From Pseudo-nitzschia pungens (Eukaryota; Bacillariophyta; Bacillariophyceae; Bacillariales; Bacillariaceae), in the NCBI GenBank assembly GCA_037355855.1, contig CM074762.1, positions 744,001-808,000 on the forward strand: a DNA stretch of 64,000 nt. The letters run 5' to 3'. The translations under genes and the position numbers were made by a program. The notes beneath the pieces were generated by a model that was given only the letters and a program-made list of their open reading frames with translations, was not told the origin of the DNA and made no database searches. Every line of letters begins with the position of its first letter. Within the stretch, counting starts at the first letter, position 1. Below, in pieces: positions 52,954 to 62,667 of the stretch.

Positions 52954-55900
52954 ATGGATTACCTGAACAAATCCACCAAGAACCAAGGCAGCGGGAACCC
53001 ACCCGTGAGCAACGGCAAGCAAGGGACTAGATCCCGTAACCGCAACCGAAAAGGATCATCAGGAAACCAATCAAGCGAGCGCAAGTTCACCGGACTGAAT
53101 CAGGATGAGCTCAAAGGAATCGTGGTGGATGGATCCAAGTCCACTCAATACGACAAGCTCTTTGAGGCCCTCAAGATTGTCGCAGGGAAGAAGAACTCAA
53201 AGGTCAAGACCACGCTCATCAGCATGGAAGTGCTGACTGAAAAATCATTCCAACCAGAAGTACCCAAGCGGGCGGACTATACGACCGTCAACGCCAACAA
53301 CGAGGAGGTCGTCGACAACGACAAGAAGCGACTGCTCGAAGAACTATGGGTGAAGAAAGGGGAGCGCAGCGCAAAAAAGTTTGAGCTCTACCTGGAAGAC
53401 CTAAAAGGATTGTTCTCCACCATCGAAGGACAGCTTAGCCCAAGCGTGCGGCAACAGTTGAAAACTGATGAATCATGGAACGATACCGAAGTCAAGCAAG
53501 ACACTCTCAAGCTCCTCGAGATACTTAGAGAATACTGCTACAGAGACAGCTCTACCAAGGTGCACCCAATGGTGGACGCCGCCAACAAGATCATCAAGTT
53601 CTTCTCGTGCAAGCAGGATGGAAGCAAGGACGCAGCGTCATACGCCGAAGAGACCAAGGCCCGCTTTGACGTTCTCGTCTCTGCCGGCATCACCATCAGG
53701 TCCAAGGACATGATCAAGCTAGCGCTCAAGAAGACAAACCCAGGGAAAACGTACTCCGAATACGAGAAAATGGACGACGCGAACAAGCGCAAGGTTCACA
53801 CCACCATGGAAGAAATGCTACTGTCGGTCGTCATCGTTAACGGCAGCAACAACAAGACACACCGCAACCTCTCTGGTGTTCTCAAGGATAACTACAGCCT
53901 TGGTAGCGACGTTTATCCTACCACGCAACCACGTGCACTTGAACTGATGCATCAGTACAAGTCAACAAGGAACAACAACCAATCACCCAGTGGTGGCGGG
54001 ATGCAACGGGCTGAGAAATCAAACCAGAATCCGAACCACTACAAAGAAGATAGGATCACCGAAGAAACTGCCCTCGTGGCCAATGGGACGAACACCAGCC
54101 CCACTGTCGACGAGGCGCATCAAATACTAATGGCCGGCATTGCCGATGACACCGTGTACGACGAGCTGTGCTTTGTACAGGCGAGCACCACAGCATCCGA
54201 CCTCAACGCAGGCACGGTCGGCAATCCCACCGGGGAGCCCAGGAGTGCGCAGGGTACCACCCAAAAGCCCAGGAGTGAGCGCGACGTTACCACCCAGACA
54301 ATCAGGAGTGAGCAGGACGTCGTCACCAAAACACACTGGATTAGCGAAGACGTGGAGGCCATGTTCTCGCAATCACCTGGAGAGATTAACCCGTACTGGG
54401 TACTGTTGGACAGCCAGGCCACGTGCAACTGCATCAGCAACCCACAACTCCTCCAGAACATCCGACCACACCCGGAAGGCCGGAAGGTGCGAATCCACTG
54501 CAACGCTGGTAGCGTGCTTCTCGACCATGTAGGGGACCTGCCAGGGTTTGGACTGGTCTGGTATCAGGAAGGGGGAATGGCGAACATCCTCTCTTTAAGC
54601 CTCGTGTCCAACAGCTATCGCGTGACCCTCGACACCTCCATCGCTCAGTCGTTTTTCGTACACAAGCCTGATGGCACTACTCGACGCTTCGATCGGTCGC
54701 CCACCGGTCTCTACTATTGCAATTTAAAAGAAGCAGACGGTACCATCTTGGCAATTACATCAGTGGAGGGGCAGAAGGAACTGTACTCCGACCTGGATAT
54801 ACGAAGAGCCACTAAGGCGCGCAAACTCCAAGAGACTCTTGGATTTCCAAGTACACGAGACTACTTACACATCATTGACAACAACATGCTCCTGAACTGC
54901 CCAGTGACACGCCGAGACGTACTGATCGCAGATGACATCTTCGGGGCAAACACCAACATAGTAAAAGGAAAGGCAGTGAGAAAACAACCAGAACACACAC
55001 GCGAGGACATCACACCCGTGCCAGCCAACATTCTCTCGCGTTATCGCAATGTTACCTTGGGAATTGACATCTTCACCGTAAACGGGATTAAGTTCTTCCG
55101 GAGTGTGTCCAGACATATATACTTCCGTACAGTTACACCAATTGAGGATTCAACGCAGAACACCATTCAACGGACACTTGACGCCATTGTGGGAGTGTAC
55201 GCCAGCAGGGGCTTCGTCGTTGCCACCGTGACTGGGGACAACGAGTTCAACTGTGCTGTCAACCATCTCCTCAGCAAGACACCACCAATCCAGTTCGAAG
55301 GGGTTGCGAAGAACCAACACGAACCTTTCGTGGAACGTGACAACAGAACATGCAAAGAACGTATTCGCTGCATATTCGCTTCTGTCCCATTCAAACGACT
55401 TCCCCGCCGAATGACCATCGACATGGTGTCAGCTGGGATATTCTGGCTAAACAATTGGTGCAATAGAGTGGGGGTTTCTAAGACCATATCACCCAGGCAC
55501 CTAATGACCGGCGTAAGAATCGATGCCAGCAAGCATTGTAAGTTTCAGTTCGGGGACTATGTGCTCGCACACGAGGACTCCAGCGACAATACAATGAACC
55601 CTCGCGCTCGAGACACAATATACCTCCGGCCGACCGGTGACCGGAGCGGGGCAATGTACCTATTTGACCTACAGACCGGACGACGCATCCGGCGGCGCAC
55701 TGCAATTCTCGCACATATGACTAACGCCGTGATGTCACGAGTGGATCAGATCGCAACCGACCAGAATGCACCAATAGGGCTGACATTCGGGAACAGCGAG
55801 GGACACACGACAATACTTGACCTCGAAACCGACACCGTGGGCAGCGATGACGACGCGTCAGACCGCTCTTTTGTCCCCGATGACAATGCCACAGTCGACA

Positions 55901-58296
55901 GTGACATTACTGAGGCGCTAGAACCAGACGAGCTGCATGACCTACAGGCAGATGCGGACGCCGCATCAGTGGCGAGTGCCATTGTGGAGGAAATCGACGT
56001 AGATAACAACGGAAACAATGATAATGGCAACAACAACGACGAGGCCAGTATGGATCCACGTCAAATTAGCTCAGACGAGAGGTCCGCGAGCAGCGCCGAG
56101 CCATCCAACCACACAGAGACGCACAACGGGTCCGTTGAGCCGACAGACGCCGGAAGCGTCCATAGCGAAGGAAGCCAGGCGAGCACCAATGCCGATGGGG
56201 CGTCTGTTAACAGCGAGCCCGACGAGCCGCTTGACGCGCCGGACGACGAAATCGTGGACAATCTAGGCGAGGACGACAGCGACAACAACAGTGCCGCAAA
56301 TAGCGCTGATACACGGGAGGACCACACTGCAGAGCCAGTGAGCTCACGACTACGTCCCCGGGTAACCAGGGGACACAACAAGTTCGGACCAAACGAAGGG
56401 TATGAAGGCAGCATACACCAGCGGGCACTTGCCCACACTCACAGCAACGTGTTCAGTGGAGGTTTCGCTCATGCCGTCCACAAGCTTGAGAGCGACCACA
56501 ACCAATACGTGTTCATCTCCAACGCAATAGCTTCTTACAATAATATTGACGCATCGTTGGTGACGCGACAGTATGGGATCAAAGCAGGCCTGAAGCTGTT
56601 TGGGACAGCAGGAGTGGACGCCGTGCTCACTGAGTTGAAGCAACTGCATGACCGAAAGGTGGTCCACCCTGTGGACATTAAGCAAATGACCAGAGAGGAA
56701 ATCAAACGAGCACTACCATATCTGATGTTCCTCAAGAGGAAACGCTGTGGAAAGATCAAGGCACGAGGATGTGCAGATGGTAGATCCCAGCGAGATTTTA
56801 TTTCGAGAGAAGACACATACTCACCCACAGTTTCCTTGCATGGGCTCATGCTGACCTGTCTGATCGATGCAATCGAGGGCCGGGACGTGGCCACCGCAGA
56901 TATTCCTGGCGCCTTCCTCCAAACCCCAATGCCAGAAGGGGAGGTGGTGCACATCAGGTTTGACGGGCCAATGGCAGAGCTGTTAGCGAAAATTGACCCC
57001 ACCACGTACCAGAAATTCGTGCTCAACCGAAAAGGACACAAGACACTCTACACCCAAGCTGACCGGGCGATCTACGGTACACTGCGGGCAGCATTGCTGT
57101 TTTGGGAGCGTCTCTCCGGTCAACTAATTGACTGGGGGTTTGAGCTGAACCCGTACGACACCTGCACCGCCAACAAGATGATCAATGGGTCACAATGTAC
57201 TATCGTATGGCATGTCGATGACCTGAAGATCTCACACAAGGATCCAGACGTTGTCACGGGGATACTTGATGATCTGAACAGGGTGTTTGGCATTGAATCA
57301 CCACTTACAGTCACACGAGGACAAGTGCATGATTACGTCGGGATGACAATAGACTACAGTGAGAAAGGGAAGGTCAAGTTCAGCATGTTTGATTACCTCG
57401 AAGGGATCATTAGCGAATTACCGGAGTCACTGAGGGAGTCCAGGATCATTCCAACGCCAGCATCTGATCACCTGTTCAAGGTGAATGCGACCGGGGACAA
57501 CAAACTGAATCGGGTTGACGCCGAGTTGTTCCACAAACACGTTGCACAGCTCCTGTTTGCAAGCAAGAGAGCGCGTCCCGACATACAGACAGCAATCGCA
57601 TTCCTTTGTACACGAGTAGCCCATCCTGATCAAGATGACTGGAAGAAACTACGAAGAGTGCTCGCCTACGTGCGAGACACAGTGTTCCTCCCACTTGTGC
57701 TGGGGTGGGACGAGTCCGGAAATGCACACTGGTATGTGGACGCGTCGTTTGCAGTACACTCCGACATGAAGAGCCACACCGGTGGTGTGCTCACGTTTGG
57801 TCAAGGAGCTGTTCTGGCAGTATCAACTAAGCAGAAGCTAAACACGAAGAGCTCGACCGAGGCCGAACTGGTGGGCGTCGATGATACCTTACCCTACAAC
57901 CTTTGGTGCTACTATTACCTCGAGTGGCAGGGGTATTTGTCACAGCCGGAGAAGAGTATAGACCCCGCCGACGATGTGGGCGCAGCATACTTTGGAAAGG
58001 AGAACATTCTACATCAAGACAACACCAGTGCCATGAAGCTGGAAATGAATGGAAAGTCCTCAAGCACCAAAAGAACTAGACACATTAACATCAGATACTT
58101 CCTGATTACGGATCGTGTCAAACAAGGAGAGATAACAATCCAATACTGTCCCACCGGGGACATGTTGGCCGACTACTTTACAAAGCCATTACAGGGGGCT
58201 TTGTTCAGAAAATTCCGCAACACCATTATGGGTGTTACCGAACTGGAATTCAACGAATACCAAAAGCAGTACGCCATGCGCAAGGAAAAGGCATAA
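52954..58296 (+). CDS. Copia Gag-Pol polyprotein
   Basis: 1780 residues from the ATG at 52954. The frame is open a little further up to a TTG at 52921, which is not used. Gag fills residues ~1-400; I see no CCHC zinc knuckle. The protease has the active-site variant LLDSQATCN at ~D486, where DS/TG is usual. The integrase core shows GIDIF, VTGDNEF and a later HEPFVERD Glu, but the HHCC N-terminal finger is not recognisable. A long Asp/Asn/Ser-rich, disordered linker follows (~55,830-56,330). Reverse transcriptase (RVT_2) includes DVATADIPGAFLQT, YGTLRAALLFWERL and a HVDD catalytic box at ~1420-1423. RNase H contains YVDASFAVHSDMKSHTGG, STKQKLNTKSSTEAELVG, and a C-terminal KRTRHINIRYFLI...DYFTKPLQG. 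No internal stop or frameshift was seen, so it may be active. Confidence 0.96.
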   Translation: MDYLNKSTKNQGSGNPPVSNGKQGTRSRNRNRKGSSGNQSSERKFTGLNQDELKGIVVDGSKSTQYDKLFEALKIVAGKKNSKVKTTLISMEVLTEKSFQPEVPKRADYTTVNANNEEVVDNDKKRLLEELWVKKGERSAKKFELYLEDLKGLFSTIEGQLSPSVRQQLKTDESWNDTEVKQDTLKLLEILREYCYRDSSTKVHPMVDAANKIIKFFSCKQDGSKDAASYAEETKARFDVLVSAGITIRSKDMIKLALKKTNPGKTYSEYEKMDDANKRKVHTTMEEMLLSVVIVNGSNNKTHRNLSGVLKDNYSLGSDVYPTTQPRALELMHQYKSTRNNNQSPSGGGMQRAEKSNQNPNHYKEDRITEETALVANGTNTSPTVDEAHQILMAGIADDTVYDELCFVQASTTASDLNAGTVGNPTGEPRSAQGTTQKPRSERDVTTQTIRSEQDVVTKTHWISEDVEAMFSQSPGEINPYWVLLDSQATCNCISNPQLLQNIRPHPEGRKVRIHCNAGSVLLDHVGDLPGFGLVWYQEGGMANILSLSLVSNSYRVTLDTSIAQSFFVHKPDGTTRRFDRSPTGLYYCNLKEADGTILAITSVEGQKELYSDLDIRRATKARKLQETLGFPSTRDYLHIIDNNMLLNCPVTRRDVLIADDIFGANTNIVKGKAVRKQPEHTREDITPVPANILSRYRNVTLGIDIFTVNGIKFFRSVSRHIYFRTVTPIEDSTQNTIQRTLDAIVGVYASRGFVVATVTGDNEFNCAVNHLLSKTPPIQFEGVAKNQHEPFVERDNRTCKERIRCIFASVPFKRLPRRMTIDMVSAGIFWLNNWCNRVGVSKTISPRHLMTGVRIDASKHCKFQFGDYVLAHEDSSDNTMNPRARDTIYLRPTGDRSGAMYLFDLQTGRRIRRRTAILAHMTNAVMSRVDQIATDQNAPIGLTFGNSEGHTTILDLETDTVGSDDDASDRSFVPDDNATVDSDITEALEPDELHDLQADADAASVASAIVEEIDVDNNGNNDNGNNNDEASMDPRQISSDERSASSAEPSNHTETHNGSVEPTDAGSVHSEGSQASTNADGASVNSEPDEPLDAPDDEIVDNLGEDDSDNNSAANSADTREDHTAEPVSSRLRPRVTRGHNKFGPNEGYEGSIHQRALAHTHSNVFSGGFAHAVHKLESDHNQYVFISNAIASYNNIDASLVTRQYGIKAGLKLFGTAGVDAVLTELKQLHDRKVVHPVDIKQMTREEIKRALPYLMFLKRKRCGKIKARGCADGRSQRDFISREDTYSPTVSLHGLMLTCLIDAIEGRDVATADIPGAFLQTPMPEGEVVHIRFDGPMAELLAKIDPTTYQKFVLNRKGHKTLYTQADRAIYGTLRAALLFWERLSGQLIDWGFELNPYDTCTANKMINGSQCTIVWHVDDLKISHKDPDVVTGILDDLNRVFGIESPLTVTRGQVHDYVGMTIDYSEKGKVKFSMFDYLEGIISELPESLRESRIIPTPASDHLFKVNATGDNKLNRVDAELFHKHVAQLLFASKRARPDIQTAIAFLCTRVAHPDQDDWKKLRRVLAYVRDTVFLPLVLGWDESGNAHWYVDASFAVHSDMKSHTGGVLTFGQGAVLAVSTKQKLNTKSSTEAELVGVDDTLPYNLWCYYYLEWQGYLSQPEKSIDPADDVGAAYFGKENILHQDNTSAMKLEMNGKSSSTKRTRHINIRYFLITDRVKQGEITIQYCPTGDMLADYFTKPLQGALFRKFRNTIMGVTELEFNEYQKQYAMRKEKA

Positions 58297-58340
58297 GTTA
58301 CTATATGTACGCGACTATGTCCCCTAATATAGCAGGAGTG

Positions 58341-58667
58341 TGTTGGGAATATGCCAAGTAGCAATGCGCGATTACATGTGAGAGGGTACACATGGTATGA
58401 TCAGTTGATACGACCACAACTAGCATGTGGTTGAAGAGCGTGGTGGCAGTGGGATACCAATGGCTCACAGAACATACGTGTTGTATTGATATTCTGGAAT
58501 GATATTCTTCAGTGAAATCAACACACGTGGTTGAAGTGAATCCAACCAGGGCGCCATTGGTTCACAGGACTAATACCATGAGTACGCATATTTTAATTAG
58601 TTGTATCTAACCAACAGAGTTAATTTTACTCTTTAAGGTTTCGTAGTAAAACCTACTGAATTCAACA
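58341..58667 (+). repeat. 3' LTR (327 bp)
   Basis: Identical by eye to the 5' LTR. A short purine-rich stretch (AGCAGGAGTG) immediately before it is the likely polypurine tract. GAATC at 58668-58672 is the 3' target duplication. Confidence 0.96.
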
Positions 58668-58873
58668 GAATCAACTTCAAGTGACAGACACCAATCGTAC
58701 CGTAAGGTTACCGTACCAACAACAACAACCACAATCAGTTCGAATACCGACGACAACAAAAACAAAAAACAACCTTTCGAATCACACGGAAAATACACGT
58801 CCAGTGTTCGAACACGCCGACTACGAACATCCATTTTTTTCGCCGCTCGGATCGACAGCTTTCCACCATCACG

Positions 58874-60676
58874 ATGAAGAATCTATCTGCGAATAAAATG
58901 ATTGCCCTTGCGGCATGCGCCGCTTCTGCGGCTTCAACAACAACAACAACAACAACGACTGCTGCGCTTCCGACAACGCCTGCCACGACTTCTTCGACAA
59001 CAATGCCGGGAGCGAATTCGTCGGCAACCAAAATTCCTAGGGGAGGTTCCACGAGCAATTCCGACGACGACGGAAGCAATGGCAAGTCCAAAAAGTCCTC
59101 GTCCAACAAGAAGAAGAAGAAGAAATCGACAAAAGCAAAGCGAGACGGGACGGCGGCGCCGACGAGCAACGATGACAAAGCCGACAAAGCCGACAAGGCT
59201 CCGGAAACAAAGAGCAATCCTCTCCTGGAAGAGATTCTCGGACACGACGATTTTTACGATGTTCTCGGGGTCTCGAACACGGCCTCGGAGCGCGAAATAC
59301 AAAAGGCTTACCGGAAACGATGCGTTCAGACACACCCCGACAAGACCGGCGGGGATCGCCGCGCCTTTGACAAGGTTGCGGAAGCCTACGAAATCTTATC
59401 GGAACCCTCGAAACGACAACTCTACAATCGGTACGGAAGGGAAGGTCTGGATCCCACGGGTTCTGCCGGCGGTGCCGCTGCGTTTGGAGGTGGCGCAGCG
59501 GGAGAAATGTTCCGAAACATGTTCCAACAAGCTCAGCAGCAACGGCAGCAACAACAGAGGCGCAACCAGACACTCCGGTATCAACTGGAAGTCACCCTCG
59601 AAGATCTGTACTTTGGAAGAACCCAGAGTGTCATGGTGACACCGCCGTACAGCCGATATCAGAGTCCTCACCAACAACGACAACGAAGGAAGGAGGTCGA
59701 GGTTCACGTCCAGAAAGGAATGGTATCCGGTCAATCGATCGTCATGTCCGGAGAGGTTGATTTCAACGACGACAACAGTCCACCCGGCGATTTGGTCTTT
59801 GTCTTGACGCAGGCTCCCCACGCAACCTTTACGAGAAAGGGCCACGATTTGGCCATGGAATTGACAATCAGTCTGGAAGAGGCGCTGTGTGGGCTGAGAC
59901 GACCCATCCGACACCTGGACGGGAGCGAGCTCTGGATCGAATCCGCTACCACGAACTGCGGCGGGACCGGCCACAAGACGGCGAAAAAGACCGAAGACCA
60001 CCACGCATCGGACGAAAGCGACGATGCGAACGACGAGAGCGACGCTCTCCCCGAGACAATACCCGTAACGATTCAAACCGGAGACGTTCAGGTCCTGAAG
60101 GGAAAGGGAATGCCCAAGCGCAATCGCAACGGCGAATTCGGAGACCTGTACATCCAGTACCGAGTAGAAATGCCGAAGGGCGCGAACCGCAAAAAATCCA
60201 ACCACGCTCGTCAACCCCTGACCCGAGAAGAGTACCGGGAGCTGGCTCGGCTCCTTTCCAAACTGGAAAGCAATGACCGCGGAACCGAGGGTCGGCAAAC
60301 GCACCGCCGCAACCCACAACAACAACGACAGCAACAACGCGAAGGAGGCGATCCGAAGGAACCGAGACCCGAGACACTGCCACCGCCCGAGATTCACTCC
60401 CTGCGAGAAGCCTCGCCGTCCGATTTCGGAAGCGCCAGCGGCACGGTAGAATGGGACGACGAGGAGGGCGGGAGCCACCACGAAGACCACGGGGACGAAT
60501 ACCATCCCTTTGCCTCGGGATTTTTCGGTGGACAGGGTTTTGGGACCCGTACGTATTCGCAGAGCTTTCACTTTGGCGGACCCGGCGCCGGCGGGAACCC
60601 CTTTGGCGGGTACGGGGGCGCCGGCGCCGGCGCTTCGGGTGACGACGACGGCAACGTCCAATGCCAGCAAATGTAG
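58874..60676 (+). CDS. DNAJA-type J-protein with CaaX end, zinc finger missing
   Basis: 600 residues. The N-terminal ~115 residues are Thr/Ala/Ser-rich and then Lys-rich. The J-domain (~118-185) reads DDFYDVLGVS...KAYRKRCVQTHPDKTGG...AEAYEILSEPSKRQLYNRYG with intact HPD. The client-binding domains follow: YQLEVTLEDLYFGRTQSV, EVEVHVQKGMVSGQSIVMSG, PPGDLVFVLTQAPHATFTRKGHDLAMELTISLEEALCG and PKRNRNGEFGDLYIQYRVEMP. In type I J-proteins four CxxCxGxG motifs lie between LEDLYxGxT and the EVHIxKGM strand; here ~20 residues (PPYSRYQSPHQQRQRR) take their place. The C-terminus is VQCQQM, a CaaX farnesylation motif as in Ydj1/DNAJA. The short hydrophobic start (IALAACAASAAS) might be read as a signal peptide, but that conflicts with CaaX; a cytosolic, membrane-tethered Hsp70 partner is more likely. 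It begins 206 bp after the retrotransposon. Confidence 0.9.
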   Translation: MKNLSANKMIALAACAASAASTTTTTTTTAALPTTPATTSSTTMPGANSSATKIPRGGSTSNSDDDGSNGKSKKSSSNKKKKKKSTKAKRDGTAAPTSNDDKADKADKAPETKSNPLLEEILGHDDFYDVLGVSNTASEREIQKAYRKRCVQTHPDKTGGDRRAFDKVAEAYEILSEPSKRQLYNRYGREGLDPTGSAGGAAAFGGGAAGEMFRNMFQQAQQQRQQQQRRNQTLRYQLEVTLEDLYFGRTQSVMVTPPYSRYQSPHQQRQRRKEVEVHVQKGMVSGQSIVMSGEVDFNDDNSPPGDLVFVLTQAPHATFTRKGHDLAMELTISLEEALCGLRRPIRHLDGSELWIESATTNCGGTGHKTAKKTEDHHASDESDDANDESDALPETIPVTIQTGDVQVLKGKGMPKRNRNGEFGDLYIQYRVEMPKGANRKKSNHARQPLTREEYRELARLLSKLESNDRGTEGRQTHRRNPQQQRQQQREGGDPKEPRPETLPPPEIHSLREASPSDFGSASGTVEWDDEEGGSHHEDHGDEYHPFASGFFGGQGFGTRTYSQSFHFGGPGAGGNPFGGYGGAGAGASGDDDGNVQCQQM

Positions 60677-60756
60677 ATACCCTAGATTCCATTGCACCCG
60701 CACGCACGCACGCTCTTCGCACGTTACCGTAGGCGATCGCTTCGCTCCTCTGTTTT

Positions 60757-60890
60757 CGGAACTCGCTCTTCGGCGCGTTTCGTTTCGGTTAGTTCCAGCG
60801 CTGCCGGGCTATTTTGTTCGGACCGGAACTTGCTCTTCGGCGCGTTTCGTTTCGGTTAGTTCCAGCGCTGCCGTGCTATTTGTTCGGACC
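60757..60890 (+). repeat. 67-bp tandem duplication
   Basis: The block containing GCTCTTCGGCGCGTTTCGTT (60765) recurs at 60832 with nearly the same 67 bases, including GTTAGTTCCAGCGCTGCC and GTTCGGACC. Confidence 0.9.
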
Positions 60891-61449
60891 GAGTTGCTTG
60901 CGTTTGGAAATGTGGTAGCACCACCGCCAACTGCTCTAAATTTGGGGTTGGATTGTCAATGTAGTATTTGATGTCGTGCCGCGCCGCGCCGTACCGCGAA
61001 CTGACGGGAACGGACTGCGTGAAACCGATCAATCGATGCGCTGCTTCCCCTTGTTACTGCGAGTACAATTTCACCATTCGCGTTTTGCAGCATCGCAATA
61101 CTAGTAGACTCCGCAACGACACGCATAGTGCACGTTGGTTTCGTCCCGCCGATCGAGTCTCGAATCACCACGGGACGGCGTCTACCGAGTCGAGGCGGGG
61201 CGTTCGACCTGCAAAAAGCGCGACACCCATCGAAACGATTTTTTTGCACCATGGTAGACGGACTTCAACCGCAGAAATAATTCGCAGCGGGAACTCCTAT
61301 TCCAAAGTGCAGCACGATACCGACAGAGTACGCCGGCACTAGCTTCCGTCCATTGCGTCCGCAGGCTTGACAATACAATCAAGAAGAGAATATCTACGAT
61401 CATAGTACGATCGTTGCAAGCCACCATGGTGGATTCCTGCACTGCAATG

Positions 61450-61795
61450 GATCGTGTGGTCGGAGAAATAGACAACGAGTTGCGAATATATTTGGAACAG
61501 GGGGAAGATCGATCCGTTGGTTCAAAAGTACAATCAACACCACCTCCCATAAGCACACAAGACGTTTCACTAAGGACGATCCTCGCAAGGCCAAACATTA
61601 TTCAATCCGTCGTAAAAAAACAATAGATCGTGTGGTCGGAGAAATAGACAACGAGTTGCGAATATATTTGGAACTGGGAAGATCGATCCGTTGGTTCAAG
61701 TACAATCAACACCACTTCCCATAAGCACACAAGACGTTGCGCGAAGGAAGATGCTCGCAAAACCAAACATTATTCAGTCCGTCTTTAAAAAAAAC
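61450..61795 (+). repeat. ~176-bp tandem duplication
   Basis: GATCGTGTGGTCGGAGAAAT at 61450 recurs at 61626, and the following ~165 bases match with small indels (for example GAACAGGGGGAAG versus GAACTGGGAAG). Confidence 0.9.
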
Positions 61796-61942
61796 ATTAA
61801 AAAGGGGCTCTGATTTCGAGTTTATCTCTGGGGCGTAAACTTCGTTGTAGCTGCAATCGAAAATCCTGGAGATGTCGGGTTGATCTCAGGCATTTATCGT
61901 TTTGAAATTATCTGCTTTTGCGTATGGACACGAACGCCACGC

Positions 61943-62667
61943 TTATTCGTCGTCGTCGTCATCATCCTCGTCATCATCCTCGTCTTCATCTTCGTCATCA
62001 TCGTCGTCATCCTCCTCATCGTCGTCGTCATCATCATCATCTTCTCCTGGAGTGATAGATTTGTCGTTGAATTTGTCCCAGTTGGCAATCATTTCCTCCT
62101 CGGTTTGTTTCTTGACTTGGAATTTGTGGGCGAGGCCCTGCACGCGGAGTTCTGAATCGTAAATGTCGTGGCCCGAGTGTCCGTGGTCCCATGGATGTTC
62201 CATTCCCAGCAAAACCTTTCCATCTTGCTTGAATCTCCAGAAGACCCAGAGCCAGGCAATGGTCCCGAAGACTTCACCGAGGCGTTCGCCGAATTCGTTC
62301 GTTTGCATGTAGCTGTTTGATGCCATCGATGCAGAAATAACACAAGCAATAATGTTGAGTCAAAGCATCCAAGGTTCGTTGTCGGAAGCAGGGAAACGGA
62401 GATAGCAAATTCCATTGCACGACGAGACAAATCACAGCGATGGTCGAAACAGGGATCAAAATTGCATCAAAAACGACACGGAAGGCTCCCGAATCGGTTT
62501 CGAACCACCTTCTGAACAGCACGGCGCATCCGATTTTGTTTGCTCGGCACTTACGCTCCACCACCGCCCATGGCACGCTTTTGGGACTGATGCGTCTGTT
62601 GCTGCGCGGTTCGAAGCACTCGCTTCCCAATGTGGGAGCGAAGAAAGGCAGAAGATCTCGAGAACAT
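61943..62667 (-). CDS. NDUFB2: NADH:ubiquinone oxidoreductase subunit NDUFB2
   Basis: Two exons, 62667-62555 and 62312-61943; the intron has GTAAGT and ACAG ends. The spliced protein has 160 residues. Exon 1 gives a mitochondrial presequence (MFSRSSAFLRSHIGKRVLR) ending AMGGGG. Exon 2 gives the membrane part (LGEVFGTIAWLWVFWRFKQD) and the family signature GKVLLGMEHPWDHGHSGH, comparable with the WFWVFYRAKQDGPVVLGWRHPW region of plant NDUFB2. The subunit sits in the membrane arm of complex I. Residues ~120-160 contain NWDKFNDKSITPGE and then 33 consecutive Asp/Glu residues to the stop, encoded by a GAT/GAC/GAA microsatellite. Human NDUFB2 also ends acidic, but far shorter. Confidence 0.9.

Larger units (their letters stand above)
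52464..58667 (+). mobile_element. Intact Ty1/Copia LTR retrotransposon (CoDi-type)
   Basis: A 6,204-bp element with two 327-bp LTRs that are identical by eye, TG...CA ends, GAATC target duplications and a single uninterrupted Gag-Pol frame. Domain order is Gag, protease, integrase, reverse transcriptase, RNase H, the Copia order. Identical LTRs point to a very recent insertion. It lies between the MORN gene and the DNAJA gene, in the same orientation as both. Confidence 0.97.
60677..61942. other. Convergent intergenic region with tandem repeats
   Basis: No gene is supported. It holds two tandem duplications listed separately. A 70-codon open frame at 61414-61626 lies in the second one, but the second repeat copy carries length differences that shift the frame, so coding is not supported. 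Confidence 0.6.

Noticed and set aside
59396..60703. 435-codon minus-strand frame
   Set aside because: Antisense of the J-protein gene; no domain.
61414..61626. 70-codon open frame in the 176-bp tandem repeat
   Set aside because: The second repeat copy contains frame-shifting indels, so there is no sign of selection for a protein.
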